This document shows, piece by piece, positions 29,450 through 38,457 of a stretch of DNA of 64,000 bases; the first letter of the stretch is position 1, and every line of letters begins with the position of its first letter. Under the pieces are notes generated by a model that did no database searches, was not told the origin of the DNA, and saw nothing but the letters and a program-made list of their open reading frames with translations. The position numbers and the translations under genes were made by a program. Source of the DNA: Hydrocarboniphaga sp. (lineage in GTDB: Bacteria > Pseudomonadota > Gammaproteobacteria > Nevskiales > Nevskiaceae); NCBI RefSeq assembly GCF_028291725.1, contig NZ_JAQGNT010000039.1, positions 56,665 to 120,664 on the forward strand, written 5' to 3'.

Positions 29450-30091
29450 TTATGCCGCGGCCTGGTCTTCGCCGATGACGAGGGTGGTTTCACCGTCGAA
29501 GCGATACGGAGGCACTTTCAGATTGATCGGAGCCGGCACGCCCTTGTAGACGCGGCCTGCGAGATCGAACTTGGAGCCGTGGCAGGGGCAGTAATAGCCG
29601 CCCTGCCAGTCCGGCAGAATCTCAGGCGCCGGATGGTCCGGGCGGAACGTCGGCGAGCAACCCAGATGCGTGCAGGAACCGACCAGGACCATGATCCCCG
29701 GCTTCACCGAGCGGGTGGCGTTCTGCGCATACTTGGGCTGCTGATCGACGGTGGAATCCGGATCGGCGAGATCCTTCTTGACCTTGTCGAGGCTGGCGAT
29801 CATCTCGGGCGTGCGCTTCAGTATCCACACCGGTTTGCCGCGCCAGGCCAGGGTCAGCATCTGGCCGTCTTCGACGCCGGCGATGTCGGCCTTCACCGGA
29901 GCACCGAGCGCCTTGGCGCGCTCGCTGGGCTTCATCGAAGCCAGGAACGGCCAGACCACGAAGCCGGCGCCAACCGCGCCCACCCCGGTGGTGGCGAGGG
30001 TCAGGAACCGGCGACGGCCCTTGTCCACCTCAGTACCCGGGCTCACGCCTTCGGGGCCCATGCCTTTCGGGCTAGCAGCAGCATTTTCCAT
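29450..30091 (-). CDS. petA: Rieske iron-sulfur subunit of the bc1 complex
   Basis: This is the mobile [2Fe-2S] subunit that oxidises quinol. I start at the ATG at 30091 (MENAAASPKG), giving 213 residues; the longer frame adds an arginine-poor leader not seen in the family. A twin-arginine signal-anchor GRRRFLTLATTG is followed by a membrane segment at about 35-50. Cluster ligands are CTHLGC and CPCHGSKFD. It is the first gene of petABC. Confidence 0.96.
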   Translation of the reverse strand: MENAAASPKGMGPEGVSPGTEVDKGRRRFLTLATTGVGAVGAGFVVWPFLASMKPSERAKALGAPVKADIAGVEDGQMLTLAWRGKPVWILKRTPEMIASLDKVKKDLADPDSTVDQQPKYAQNATRSVKPGIMVLVGSCTHLGCSPTFRPDHPAPEILPDWQGGYYCPCHGSKFDLAGRVYKGVPAPINLKVPPYRFDGETTLVIGEDQAAA

Positions 30092-30183
30092 AGATCTGGA
30101 GTTCGGTAGAAACATCGTGGCGGCGGGCGCGCGGAGCAAGACACACTCCTGCAGCTAGCGGGCAATCCCCCCGAAGCCTGAGG

Positions 30184-30213
30184 ATTATAAGGGGCGGATG
30201 CGGCCGCCGTCAC
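30184..30213 (-). promoter_or_regulatory. Probable petA promoter
   Basis: On the minus strand a perfect TATAAT at 30189-30184 is preceded by GTGACG at 30213-30208, with an 18-base spacer. This would start transcription about 85 bases before petA. The pair lies in the 168-base gap after ptsI. The -35 match is weak, so the call rests mainly on the -10 hexamer. Confidence 0.5.
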
Positions 30214-30259
30214 AGGGTTTTTGCGCAATAAAGTTCGGCGCGGCACCGCGGGCGCGGCC

Positions 30260-32005
30260 TCAGCCGCCCGAGCGCAGCAGTTCTTCGAGCTGGTCGGCCC
30301 CCGCATCCCCCAGCAGCATCCGCTGCAGCAAGGCGCCGACAGAAACCCGCAGCTCGGCGATCCTCGACTCGCGAACCACGCTCTTGACCTCGAGCACACT
30401 GCTCGGGTGCATCGAGAACTCGCTCAGGCCCAGGCCGAGCAGCAGCCGCGTGTAGCGCGGGTCGCCGGCCATCTCGCCGCACATCGCAACGCTGATGCCG
30501 GCCGCATCGCCAGCCTGGATCGTCATCCGGATCAGCTGCAGCACCGCCGGATGCAGCGGGTCGTACAGATAGTTGACCTCGTCGTCGACGCGGTCGATCG
30601 CCAGCGTGTACTGGATCAGATCGTTGGTGCCGATCGAGAAGAAGCGTGCGTGGCGCGCGATCATGCTGGCTGCGATCGCGGCGGCCGGCACCTCGATCAT
30701 CGCGCCGATCGGCACTTTTTCGGCCATCGGTACGCCCTGGGCGCGCAGCTCGTCGCGCGACACCTGGATGATCGCGGCCGCCTGACGGAACTCGGCGAGG
30801 TTGCTGATCATCGGCAGCATGATCTGCATCTGGCCGTGCGCTGAGGCGCGCAGCAGCGCGCGCACCTGGCTGCGGAACATCTCCGGCTCTTTCAGGCATA
30901 GCCGGATCGCGCGCAGGCCCAGCGCCGGGTTGTTCGGCGTCGGGCCGGGGCTGCGGCCGGAGTCGACCTGCTTGTCGGCGCCCAGGTCCATCGTGCGGAT
31001 CGTGATCGGGCCATTCACCGCCGACACCACGCGCGCATAGGCGTCGTACTGTTCTTCCTCGCTGGGCTGGTCCTTGCGATTCATGAACAGGAATTCGGTG
31101 CGGTACAGGCCCACGCCTTCGGCGCCGTTGGCGGCCGCGACCGCCGCGTCCTCCGGCAGCTCGATGTTCGCCAGCAGACGGATCAGCTCGCCGTCGCGCG
31201 ACTCGGCCGGCTCGTCGCGCAGCAGGGTCAGCTTCTTGCGCGCCTGCGCCTGTGCACGCTGCTTGCGCCGGTAGAACGCCAGCGACTGCGCTTCCGGATC
31301 GGCCAGCACGTGGCCGAGTTCGCCGTCGATGATCGCCTGCTCGCCTTCGCGCAGCAGGCGCCGCGCATTGTGCAGGCCGACCACGGCTGGGATGCCGAGG
31401 CTGCGTGCGAGGATCGCGGTGTGACTCAGCGGGCCGCCGTATTCGGTGACGAAGGCGACGACCGACTGCTGCGACAGCAGGATGATGTCGGCCGGCGTGA
31501 TGTCGTCGGAGACGATCACGGTCGGCTCGCTGATGCTCTCGGACTTCAGTGCCAGCTGCCCGTCGGTCTTCATCAGCACGCGCATGATGCGCGTACAGAC
31601 ATGCTCGACATCGTCGCGGCGCGTGCGCAGATACGGATCTTCCATCTGCTCGAACACTTCGACCAGCGCATCGCGCGCGCGGCGCAGCGCGGCCTCGGCA
31701 TTGCAGCGCTGCGCGCGGATGTGGCTGACCGTGGATTCGGTGATCGAGCGGTCGTCCATCATCAGCAGATGGGTGTCGATGAACGCGGCGATGTCGCCCG
31801 GTGTACCGACCGGAATCTTGCTGCGGACCTCGCGCAGCTGCTCTTTGGCGCGGCGCTGTGCGCCATAGAAGCGCACCACCTCGCCCTCGATATCCGGCGG
31901 CGACAGCGTGTACTCGGGAATCTCCAGATCGCCGCCGTGCAGCTTCTGCACGCGGCCGATCGCGATGCCGCGGGAGACACCGATGCCGGGGAGCCAGAGA
32001 CTCAT
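30260..32005 (-). CDS. ptsI: Phosphoenolpyruvate--protein phosphotransferase (PTS enzyme I)
   Basis: Enzyme I takes phosphate from PEP and passes it to HPr. I start at the ATG at 32005 (MSLWLPGIGVSRG), giving 581 residues, the length of classic EI without the GAF domain of PtsP. The phosphorylated histidine is in GGPLSHTAILARSLGIPAVV. The PEP-binding TIM barrel shows TRTEFLF-like (YRTEFLFMNR), TIRTMDLGADK, GTNDLIQYTLAIDR and the C-terminal CGEMAGDP. A 116-base gap with a palindromic repeat separates it from ptsH. No sugar permease is nearby. Confidence 0.96.
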   Translation of the reverse strand: MSLWLPGIGVSRGIAIGRVQKLHGGDLEIPEYTLSPPDIEGEVVRFYGAQRRAKEQLREVRSKIPVGTPGDIAAFIDTHLLMMDDRSITESTVSHIRAQRCNAEAALRRARDALVEVFEQMEDPYLRTRRDDVEHVCTRIMRVLMKTDGQLALKSESISEPTVIVSDDITPADIILLSQQSVVAFVTEYGGPLSHTAILARSLGIPAVVGLHNARRLLREGEQAIIDGELGHVLADPEAQSLAFYRRKQRAQAQARKKLTLLRDEPAESRDGELIRLLANIELPEDAAVAAANGAEGVGLYRTEFLFMNRKDQPSEEEQYDAYARVVSAVNGPITIRTMDLGADKQVDSGRSPGPTPNNPALGLRAIRLCLKEPEMFRSQVRALLRASAHGQMQIMLPMISNLAEFRQAAAIIQVSRDELRAQGVPMAEKVPIGAMIEVPAAAIAASMIARHARFFSIGTNDLIQYTLAIDRVDDEVNYLYDPLHPAVLQLIRMTIQAGDAAGISVAMCGEMAGDPRYTRLLLGLGLSEFSMHPSSVLEVKSVVRESRIAELRVSVGALLQRMLLGDAGADQLEELLRSGG

Positions 32006-32023
32006 GCGAACGAACGCCCGGAT

Positions 32024-32105
32024 TCGTAGGTCGGCAATCCTTTGCCGACGTGAGCGCTCGATGCGCAATCACCGTGCACGTCGGCAAAGGATTGCCGACC
32101 TACGA
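32024..32105. repeat. Palindromic repeat pair, family C copy 1
   Basis: Arms TCGTAGGTCGGCAATCC and GGATTGCCGACCTACGA are inverted, with a second complementary pair TTTGCCGACGTG / CACGTCGGCAAA inside. Each half also folds as GTCGGCAA / TTGCCGAC. It fills the gap between ptsH and ptsI, which run in the same direction. A second full copy lies at 62720-62794, between modA and modB, and a single half at 54957-54976. Confidence 0.9.
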
Positions 32106-32120
32106 TTGACGCACCGTTTC

Positions 32121-32387
32121 TCAAGCTTCTTCGCCGAAACGATCGGCAACCAGCGCCGCGAGTTCGTCGAGCGCGGTCTGCGCGTCATCGCCTTCGGCGA
32201 TCAGCGTGATCTCGCTGCCCTGCGCGGCGGCCAGCATCATCACGCCCATGATGCTTTTGCCGCTGACTTCGCGCCGGTCCTTGCGGACGCGGATCTCCGC
32301 GGCGAACTTGGATGCCAGAGTGACCAGCTTGGCCGCGGCGCGCGCATGCAGGCCGAGGCGGTTGACGATGCTGACGGTGCGTTCCAA
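32121..32387 (-). CDS. ptsH: Phosphocarrier protein HPr
   Basis: HPr carries phosphate from enzyme I to EIIA proteins. The protein has 88 residues. The phosphorylated histidine is H14 in NRLGLHARAAAK. The regulatory serine, S45 in SGKSIMGVMML, is the residue targeted by HPr kinase, which is encoded three genes upstream. It begins ten bases after the mannose-type EIIA gene. The match to the short HPr/NPr family is full length. Confidence 0.96.
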   Translation of the reverse strand: MERTVSIVNRLGLHARAAAKLVTLASKFAAEIRVRKDRREVSGKSIMGVMMLAAAQGSEITLIAEGDDAQTALDELAALVADRFGEEA

Positions 32388-32397
32388 CGAGGTCTCC

Positions 32398-32796
32398 TTA
32401 AGACTGTAGACGCGGGCACAACGTAATGCCCTTCTGGCCGCCTTCGACGGCGGCGCGGGCGATCGCGTCCAGGCTCAACGCGGGGTAATTGAATACACGA
32501 ACCAGCATCGGCAGATTGACGCCGGCCACGACCAGGGTCGGCGTGCCGACCGCCAGCTTGTTGGCGATGTTGGCCGGCGTTGATCCATAGGCGTCGGTCA
32601 GCAGCAGCACGCCGTCGCCGTGATCGAGCCGCTCTATCATGCGGGCGCCCTGACGCAGCAGCACTTCGGTGGCCTGCACGCGGCGCACTTCGAGCACCTC
32701 GGCTTCCAGCGGCAACGGGCCGAGCATGTCGGTCATCGTCTCGAGCAGCAGATGCCCGAGCTTGCCGTGCGCGACCAGCAGCAGGCCAACGCTCAC
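32398..32796 (-). CDS. PTS mannose-family EIIA component
   Basis: The protein has 132 residues and opens at a GTG at 32796 that overlaps the rapZ stop (GTGA). The active-site histidine is H10 in VAHGKLG. The domain continues with a DAYGSTPANIANKL segment, typical of the EIIA-Man fold. No EIIB, EIIC or EIID partner occurs in the window, so the protein probably has a regulatory role within the HPr/HprK circuit rather than in sugar uptake. That role is inference. Confidence 0.9.
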   Translation of the reverse strand: MSVGLLLVAHGKLGHLLLETMTDMLGPLPLEAEVLEVRRVQATEVLLRQGARMIERLDHGDGVLLLTDAYGSTPANIANKLAVGTPTLVVAGVNLPMLVRVFNYPALSLDAIARAAVEGGQKGITLCPRLQS

Positions 32797-33650
32797 TGCA
32801 GCTCCCGGTGCTTGTGCATGACCTGGTCGGTATGCGCGCCGAAACGCTCGGCGAGCCGCTCGACGATGTAGACGCTGCGATGCTGCCCGCCGGTGCAGCC
32901 GATGGCAATGGTCAGATACGCGCGATCCTGCGCGCGGAACGCCGGCAGCCAGGTTTCCAGAAACCGGGCGATGTCGTCGATCATCGATGTCACCGGCGTA
33001 TGGCTCTTCAGCCAGGTTTCGACCTTGGCATCTCGCCCGGTGAGCTGGCGCAAGCCCGGCTCCCAATGCGGGTTGGGCAGGCAGCGCACGTCGAAGATGT
33101 AGTCGCAGCCGCTGGGAATGCCGTTCTTGAAACCGAAACTCAGGAACAGCACCGACAGCTTGCCGCCCGCCTCCGACAAACGCTGATAAACCGCCTCGCG
33201 CGCCTCGTGCAGATTCAGGTGCGAGGTGTCGAGCGGCTCTTCGGCGAAGTTGGCGATCGGCTGCATCAGCTTGCGCTCCTGCTGGATCGCTTCCAGCAGC
33301 GACAGCTTGGCACTCGACAGCGGATGCTTGCGCCGCGTCTCGCTGTAGCGGCGCATGATCACGTCGTCGTCGGCGGTCAGGAACAGCACGCGCACATCGA
33401 TGCCCTTGTCGCGCAGCTTGGCCAGATAGTTCGGGAAGCGTCGGATCTGCGCGGCGGTTTCGCGCGCGTCAATGCCGATCGCAAGGCGCTCGTAGCGCTT
33501 GCCGGATTTCTTCGACAGCGCGCGACGCAGCATCGGGTCGATCAGCGCCAGCGGAATATTGTCGATGCAGTACCAGCCCAGATCCTCGAACTGTTTCAGC
33601 GCGACCGTCTTGCCGGCGCCGGAGAGCCCACTGACGATTACTAGTTTCAT
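32793..33650 (-). CDS. rapZ: RNase adapter protein RapZ
   Basis: In E. coli, RapZ binds the sRNA GlmZ and delivers it to RNase E in response to glucosamine-6-phosphate; elsewhere it is described as a nucleotide-binding protein. The protein has 285 residues. The P-loop GLSGAGKT is at residues 8-15, a Walker B-like segment near 90, DVRCLPNPHW near 195, and GCTGGQHRSV near 250. It sits between hprK and the EIIA gene, as in many proteobacteria. Confidence 0.96.
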   Translation of the reverse strand: MKLVIVSGLSGAGKTVALKQFEDLGWYCIDNIPLALIDPMLRRALSKKSGKRYERLAIGIDARETAAQIRRFPNYLAKLRDKGIDVRVLFLTADDDVIMRRYSETRRKHPLSSAKLSLLEAIQQERKLMQPIANFAEEPLDTSHLNLHEAREAVYQRLSEAGGKLSVLFLSFGFKNGIPSGCDYIFDVRCLPNPHWEPGLRQLTGRDAKVETWLKSHTPVTSMIDDIARFLETWLPAFRAQDRAYLTIAIGCTGGQHRSVYIVERLAERFGAHTDQVMHKHRELQ

Positions 33651-33674
33651 ACTGGCAGTTTCATGCGGGCAGCT

Positions 33675-34250
33675 TCATGCACTGCGCTCCTCGACTGAGG
33701 TTGCGTTTGCCTCGATCGCGCGCATCTGGCGCTCGACGAAATCGGCCGCGGCATCGTAGCCGCCGCGCTTGAGCTGCTGGTCGCGGCATGCAGCCTCGGC
33801 CAGCGCCGCGAGATTGTGACCGAGCCGGATCGGCAATGCGATTTCCGGTATGCCGGCACCGAGCACCGAGCGTGTATTGCGCTGGCCGTAGACACGGTCC
33901 GGCATCTCGGTGACTTCGGTCGGCAGCAGCAGTCTCAGGATCAGGTCAAGCGGGCAGCTCGCCAGCAGCGCCGATGCGCCGAACATGCGCTCGATGTTGA
34001 GAATGCCCAGGCCACGCACTTCGAGGAAGCCGCGCAGCAGCGGCGGACAGCGGCCTTGAACGCGGCCATTGTCCGCATCGACGAATTCCGCTGCGTCATC
34101 GGCGATCAGCCGATGACCGCGCGCCAGCAGCTCCAGCGCCAGCTCGCTCTTGCCGACACCGCTGCCGCCGGCGATCAGTACGCCGACATCGAATATCTGG
34201 ATGAAGACACCATGCATCGTCAGCGGCGTGGCAGCATCAGGGCTGCTCAT
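33675..34250 (-). CDS. hprK: HPr kinase/phosphorylase, catalytic core only
   Basis: HprK phosphorylates the regulatory serine of HPr. This gene encodes only 191 residues, whereas standard HprK has about 310 with an N-terminal MurF-like domain. The protein begins at TMHGVFIQIFDVGVLIAGGSGVGKS, which is the start of the kinase domain. The P-loop GGSGVGKS is at 28-35, followed by ADDAAEF and the signature EVRGLGILNIERMFG. The gap to ptsN is 14 bases, so the N-terminal domain has been lost cleanly, with no remnant left. Kinase-core HprKs are known in alphaproteobacteria. Activity is likely but its regulation may differ. Confidence 0.9.
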   Translation of the reverse strand: MSSPDAATPLTMHGVFIQIFDVGVLIAGGSGVGKSELALELLARGHRLIADDAAEFVDADNGRVQGRCPPLLRGFLEVRGLGILNIERMFGASALLASCPLDLILRLLLPTEVTEMPDRVYGQRNTRSVLGAGIPEIALPIRLGHNLAALAEAACRDQQLKRGGYDAAADFVERQMRAIEANATSVEERSA

Positions 34251-34264
34251 GGCGCCGCGCGCGC

Positions 34265-34723
34265 TCAGGCAGCGGTATAGCCGGACAGCAGCGAGTACAG
34301 CGCGTGCTCGTCGCCGGCGGCGCGCAGCTTGGCGCAGAACACCTCGTCCGAGAACATTTCGGCAATCGCGGCGAGATGCTTCAGATGCGCTTCAGTCGCG
34401 GCCTGCGGCACCAAAAGACCGAACACCAGGTCGACCGGATTGCCGTCATGCGAGTCGTAGTCGACCGGATGCTTCAGGCGCATGAAAGCGCCGACGCTGC
34501 TCTCGACACCGGCCATGCGGCCATGCGGGATCGCGACGCCGTGGCCGAGGCCGGTACTGCCGAGCTTCTCGCGGCCGGTGAGGCTGTTGAACACGTCCCC
34601 GGCAACCAGCGAACTCGCGCCCTTGGCCAGCAGAGCGGACAACTCTTCGAGTGCCTTCTTCTTGCTCGTCACCGACGTGCCGGACAAAACCCGGTCTGCC
34701 CCGAGAATCTCACTCAATTTCAT
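34265..34723 (-). CDS. ptsN: Nitrogen-regulatory PTS EIIA (EIIA-Ntr)
   Basis: PtsN is a phospho-signalling protein tied to nitrogen and potassium control. I start at the ATG at 34723 (MKLSEILG), giving 152 residues; eight more would be added from 34747. The active-site histidine is H67 in GHGVAIPHGRM. The domain ends with the usual LSDEVFC-type segment (MFSDEVFCAKLRAAGD). It follows rpoN and hpf, as in E. coli and pseudomonads. Confidence 0.95.
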   Translation of the reverse strand: MKLSEILGADRVLSGTSVTSKKKALEELSALLAKGASSLVAGDVFNSLTGREKLGSTGLGHGVAIPHGRMAGVESSVGAFMRLKHPVDYDSHDGNPVDLVFGLLVPQAATEAHLKHLAAIAEMFSDEVFCAKLRAAGDEHALYSLLSGYTAA

Positions 34724-34827
34724 CGAACCGGTCTCCGTACGCAGCATCGTAAGCGGGGGATTCTATCCGAACTGCGGGCAGGCCCAATATCCGGGTCTGA
34801 TACCGCATCGCCAGCACTGCAGTGCAC

Positions 34828-34867
34828 AAAAAACGAAGCCCCGCTCCGATAGTCCCGGAGCGGGGCC
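34828..34867 (-). terminator. Rho-independent terminator between hpf and ptsN
   Basis: On the minus strand GCCCCGCTCCGGGA pairs with TCGGAGCGGGGC, followed by TTCGTTTTTTG. It lies about 20 bases after the hpf stop. It means that ptsN is partly uncoupled from rpoN-hpf and probably has its own promoter in 34724-34827. Confidence 0.85.
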
Positions 34868-34888
34868 CGATGTGAAACGGCGCGGCGC

Positions 34889-35215
34889 TTACTGCAGCGG
34901 CATGCGCTTGACCGCTTCGCGGACGTGATGATCGCGCAGCTTCTCTTTATGGCGCCGCGTCTGCTGGTCGAGCTTGTCGATCAGGCAATCGATCGCGGCG
35001 TACATGTTCTCGTCGACCGTGGCCTCGGCGTGCAGATCGGCACCGCTGGCGTGAACCGTTGCTTCGGCCTTGTGACGCAGCTTCTCCACCGTCAGGACCA
35101 CCTCGGCATTGATGAGATGGTCGAAATGTCGTTCGATCCGCTTCAGCTTGGCGGTGACGTAGTCACGCAGCGGCGGGGTGAGATCGACGTGATGGCCGGA
35201 GATATTCAGGTTCAT
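34889..35215 (-). CDS. hpf: Ribosome hibernation promoting factor (short HPF)
   Basis: This protein binds the small subunit and promotes inactive 100S ribosomes in stationary phase. It has 108 residues, the short-HPF length, opening MNLNISGHHVDLTPPLRDYV. The beta-alpha-beta-beta-beta-alpha fold is seen, with basic and histidine-rich surface residues (HHVREAVKR) at the end. It lies 89 bases after rpoN, the standard place. Confidence 0.95.
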   Translation of the reverse strand: MNLNISGHHVDLTPPLRDYVTAKLKRIERHFDHLINAEVVLTVEKLRHKAEATVHASGADLHAEATVDENMYAAIDCLIDKLDQQTRRHKEKLRDHHVREAVKRMPLQ

Positions 35216-35304
35216 CGTGGGTGACTCCTGGTGGGCGGACCCGAAGTGGGTCCGGGAGGAACAACCCGCCGACGGCCCCCGCCGCCAACGGGGACAAAAG
35301 TCGT

Positions 35305-36765
35305 TTATGCGATGGCTTTGCGCTCGTGTGAAGGTGGGATGTTGAGCGCCTCGCGGTACTTGGCGACGGTACGGCGTGCAACCTGGATGCCTTCCTTCAA
35401 CAGCAGGTCGGCGAGCGTCGAATCGGACAGCGGCCGGGACGGATCTTCGCCACCGACCATGCGCTTGATCATCGCCTGGATCGCGGTCGCCGAGCAGACG
35501 CCGCCCTGGGTGGTCTGCACATGGCTGGAGAAGAAATACTTGAGCTCGAAGAGCCCTCTCGGGGTCAGCATGTACTTGTTTGCGGTAGCTCTCGACACGG
35601 TGGATTCGTGAATCCCCAATTGTTCGGCAACGTCTCGCAGTACCAGGGGCCGCATGGCCTCTTCGCCATATTCCAGAAAAGCGCGCTGTTCTTCAACTAT
35701 GCATTGGGACACGCGCAGGATGGTCTCGTTCCGCGATTCCAGGCTATTGATGAAATAGCGAGCTTCCTGCAGATGCTGCTTCAGCTGCAACTGGTCGCGG
35801 GACTGGTCGGCGCGCTTGATGAAGCCCTGGTAATGCGAGTTGATGCGCAGCCGCGGGGTGTGCTCCGGGTTCAGCGACACCCGCCAGCGACCGGTCTTCT
35901 TGGCGACGATGACGTCGGGGCGCAGGTAATCGGATTCATGCGCCTGGAACGGCCTGCCCGGATGCGGCTGCAGGTTGCGCACCAGGGCCGCGCCGACACG
36001 CAGCGCGTTGACGTCCAGGCCGGTGGCACGGCGCAGCCCGATCTCGTCGCGGCGCGCCAGCAGCAGCAGATGGCCATCGACGATGCGCAGCGCGGCCGCG
36101 TAGCCGGCGATGGACGGGTCCATCTGCTGCAGCTGCAGGCGCAGGCACTCGCCCAGGTCGCGTGCACCAACTCCGGGCGGATCGAAGTCCTGCACCAGCT
36201 TCAGCACCGCTTCGACCTGCTGCGGCGTCACGTTGAATTCCTGCTCGAGGCGCACGCACAGCGCCGGCCAGTCTTCCAGATAACCGTCCTCGTTGATCGC
36301 GTCGATCAGGTTGGCGGCGATCTCGGCCTCGACCGCGTCGACCGGCATCAGGTGCGCCTGGGCAGCCAGATGCTCCTGCAGCGTGCCGCTGCTGCGCAGG
36401 TTGGCTTGCAGGTAATCCTGCAGACCCTCGTCGTCGGAGCCGGCGGCGGTGGGCGTGTAGTCGTCGAACACGTCCTGCCAGTCGGCGTCGACCGGCATGT
36501 CTTCCGGGATGGTTTCGGTGGCGGTCACTTCGACCAGGCCGCCGTCGGCGCTGTCGGCAGCGGCTTCGGCGGAAACCGGTTCGGACGAGACACTGTCCCA
36601 GTCGGGCTCCTCGGCCTCGGTTTCGAGCATCACGTTGGAATCCAGCGCCTGCTGGATTTCCAGCTGCAGATCCAGGCTGGACAGCTGAAGGAGTCGAATG
36701 GCCTGCTGAAGCGCAGGCGTCATCGTCAGGGCCATGCCGGCCCGTAGCGATAGCGATTGCTTCAT
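35305..36765 (-). CDS. rpoN: RNA polymerase sigma-54 factor RpoN
   Basis: RpoN directs transcription from -24/-12 promoters with enhancer-binding ATPases. The protein has 486 residues. The glutamine/leucine-rich region I is at about 1-45 (MTPALQQAIRLLQLSSLDLQLEIQQAL), the acidic region II at about 46-120, the core-binding region III follows, and the RpoN box ARRTVAKYRE is at 463-472. It is downstream of lptB across a 229-base gap in which I see nothing distinctive. Confidence 0.97.
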   Translation of the reverse strand: MKQSLSLRAGMALTMTPALQQAIRLLQLSSLDLQLEIQQALDSNVMLETEAEEPDWDSVSSEPVSAEAAADSADGGLVEVTATETIPEDMPVDADWQDVFDDYTPTAAGSDDEGLQDYLQANLRSSGTLQEHLAAQAHLMPVDAVEAEIAANLIDAINEDGYLEDWPALCVRLEQEFNVTPQQVEAVLKLVQDFDPPGVGARDLGECLRLQLQQMDPSIAGYAAALRIVDGHLLLLARRDEIGLRRATGLDVNALRVGAALVRNLQPHPGRPFQAHESDYLRPDVIVAKKTGRWRVSLNPEHTPRLRINSHYQGFIKRADQSRDQLQLKQHLQEARYFINSLESRNETILRVSQCIVEEQRAFLEYGEEAMRPLVLRDVAEQLGIHESTVSRATANKYMLTPRGLFELKYFFSSHVQTTQGGVCSATAIQAMIKRMVGGEDPSRPLSDSTLADLLLKEGIQVARRTVAKYREALNIPPSHERKAIA

Positions 36766-36994
36766 TGCAGGACTCGGCCGGCGTCTTTACCGGCGAGGGG
36801 ACGTGATTTGTAGCGCATGGCCCCATTCTATACGGCGGTATGAGTCTTGCATCAAGTAGGCTAGACGGCTCTGCAATGCCAGCGCATACTCCGAAGCTAA
36901 GTGGTCTGCCTCAGGGCCTGTTTCGGGGCCTGCCTCTGATCAAACCTGATCAGCCGCCGCAGGGCTCCGCGAGGTCCCCCCACTTCCGCCGCGA

Positions 36995-37723
36995 TCACAG
37001 CTTGAACTGATCGCCCAGATAGACCTTCCGCACCGTTTCGTTTGCCAGCACTTCCGCTGGCGAGCCTTCCGCAATCACCCGCCCTTCGGCCAGGATGTAG
37101 GCCCGGCTGCAGATGCCCAGCGTCTCGCGCACGTTGTGGTCGGTGATCAGCACGCCGATGCCACGGCTCTTCAGATGATCGACGATGTGCTGGATGTCGG
37201 ACACCGCCAGCGGATCGACGCCGGCGAAGGGCTCGTCCAGCAGAATGAAGCGCGGATTGGCCGCCAGGGCGCGCGCGATTTCGACGCGGCGACGCTCGCC
37301 GCCGGACAGCGCCTGACCTTCACTTGCGCGAATGTGGCCGATATGCAGGTCCTGCAGCAGCTGCTCCAGCTGCTCCTTGCGCTGCGGCTTGCTCAGCTCG
37401 GAGCGCGTTTCCAGGATCGCCAGGATGTTGTCGGCGACCGACAGCTTGCGGAATACCGAGGCTTCCTGCGGCAAGTAGCCGATGCCGAGCCGCGCCCGCG
37501 CATGCATCGGCAGCCGCGTGATGTCGCGGCCGTCGAGTTCGATCACGCCGCCGTCGGCCGGCACCAGGCCGACGACCATATAAAAGGACGTGGTCTTGCC
37601 GGCACCGTTGGGGCCGAGCAGGCCGACGATCTCGCCGGCCTCGACGCGCAGCGATACATCACGCACGACCATGCGCTTCTTGTACTGCTTGGACAGGCCG
37701 CGCGCAGACAGTATCGACGTCAT
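36995..37723 (-). CDS. lptB: LPS export ABC transporter ATPase LptB
   Basis: LptB powers extraction of LPS from the inner membrane with LptFG. The protein has 242 residues. Walker [10 protein letters not shown] is at about 35-43, the Q-loop follows at [12 protein letters not shown], the signature is [15 protein letters not shown], Walker B is [13 protein letters not shown] and the switch histidine is in [11 protein letters not shown]. It overlaps lptA by four bases, at the end of the kdsD-kdsC-lptC-lptA-lptB chain. LptFG are not in the window. Confidence 0.97.
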   Translation of the reverse strand: MTSILSARGLSKQYKKRMVVRDVSLRVEAGEIVGLLGPNGAGKTTSFYMVVGLVPADGGVIELDGRDITRLPMHARARLGIGYLPQEASVFRKLSVADNILAILETRSELSKPQRKEQLEQLLQDLHIGHIRASEGQALSGGERRRVEIARALAANPRFILLDEPFAGVDPLAVSDIQHIVDHLKSRGIGVLITDHNVRETLGICSRAYILAEGRVIAEGSPAEVLANETVRKVYLGDQFKL

Positions 37724-38457
37724 GTTTTCGGGACCGTCGCAGGCGCTGGCGGGGTGACGGGAGCCGGGCTCGGCGGGGTATCGGCAGGCGCCTTGTTTGC
37801 CGGCGCAGGCGCGGCCGGCTTGGCGCCGGCCGCCGGCACCTCGTTCTTATCCTTGGCCGGCGGCTGAATCACGATACGCACCTGTCCGCCAGTACCGCCG
37901 GCGGCCTGGATGCGGCGTTCGTTGACGTTGTAGTGGATCGTCTCGCCGGTAATCTCGTCTTCGCCGCGCGTGACCCGGGCATCGCCGATCACATCGGCCA
38001 GGCCGCTCTGCGAATCGAAGTTGAGCTGCTTGCCGCGGGCCGTCACCGGCGGGTCCTGCTGACCCTCGTCGTCGGCCACGCCCTGATGCAGCAGATGCGC
38101 CGGCACGCCGTTGATCTTGGCGCGGTACTGGCCGTCGCCCAGCTGCTCCAGCTCCAGGCGGTCGCCATCCATATTCAGGGTGTCCGAGCTCAGCTTGACG
38201 TTGCCGGTGTAAACCATCAGGCCGTTCTTGGCCCAGTCGACGCTGGTGGCGGTCACCGTGATCGGCCCGGTCGGGCGCATCCGGTCGGACATGCCCTGCT
38301 TGGTCTGGGGCTTGGCTATCGGCTTGGCCACCGGCACGCTCGTCGTGGGTGCCGCCGGGGCGGCGGTCGCCGCCATCACCGTGCTGGCGGCCAGCATCGA
38401 CAAAGCCGCCAGCACCCGGCCGCCCCCCCGTGTCACCTCAGCGCTTGCGCGGTACAT
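37720..38457 (-). CDS. lptA: LPS transport periplasmic protein LptA
   Basis: LptA forms the periplasmic bridge that carries LPS to LptDE. The protein has 245 residues. A signal peptide ends near MAATAAP, and the OstA-type beta-jellyroll begins near residue 66 ([36 protein letters not shown]). A long alanine/proline tail from about residue 200 ([12 protein letters not shown]...) is extra compared with E. coli LptA of 185 residues. The start overlaps lptC by 20 bases. Confidence 0.93.
   Translation of the reverse strand: MYRASAEVTRGGGRVLAALSMLAASTVMAATAAPAAPTTSVPVAKPIAKPQTKQGMSDRMRPTGPITVTATSVDWAKNGLMVYTGNVKLSSDTLNMDGDRLELEQLGDGQYRAKINGVPAHLLHQGVADDEGQQDPPVTARGKQLNFDSQSGLADVIGDARVTRGEDEITGETIHYNVNERRIQAAGGTGGQVRIVIQPPAKDKNEVPAAGAKPAAPAPANKAPADTPPSPAPVTPPAPATVPKT

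Noticed and set aside
33675..34250. hprK as a pseudogene with a lost 5' half
   Set aside because: It has a proper ATG, a 14-base gap to ptsN, and every kinase motif. No trace of the N-terminal domain remains, so it is a clean short form.
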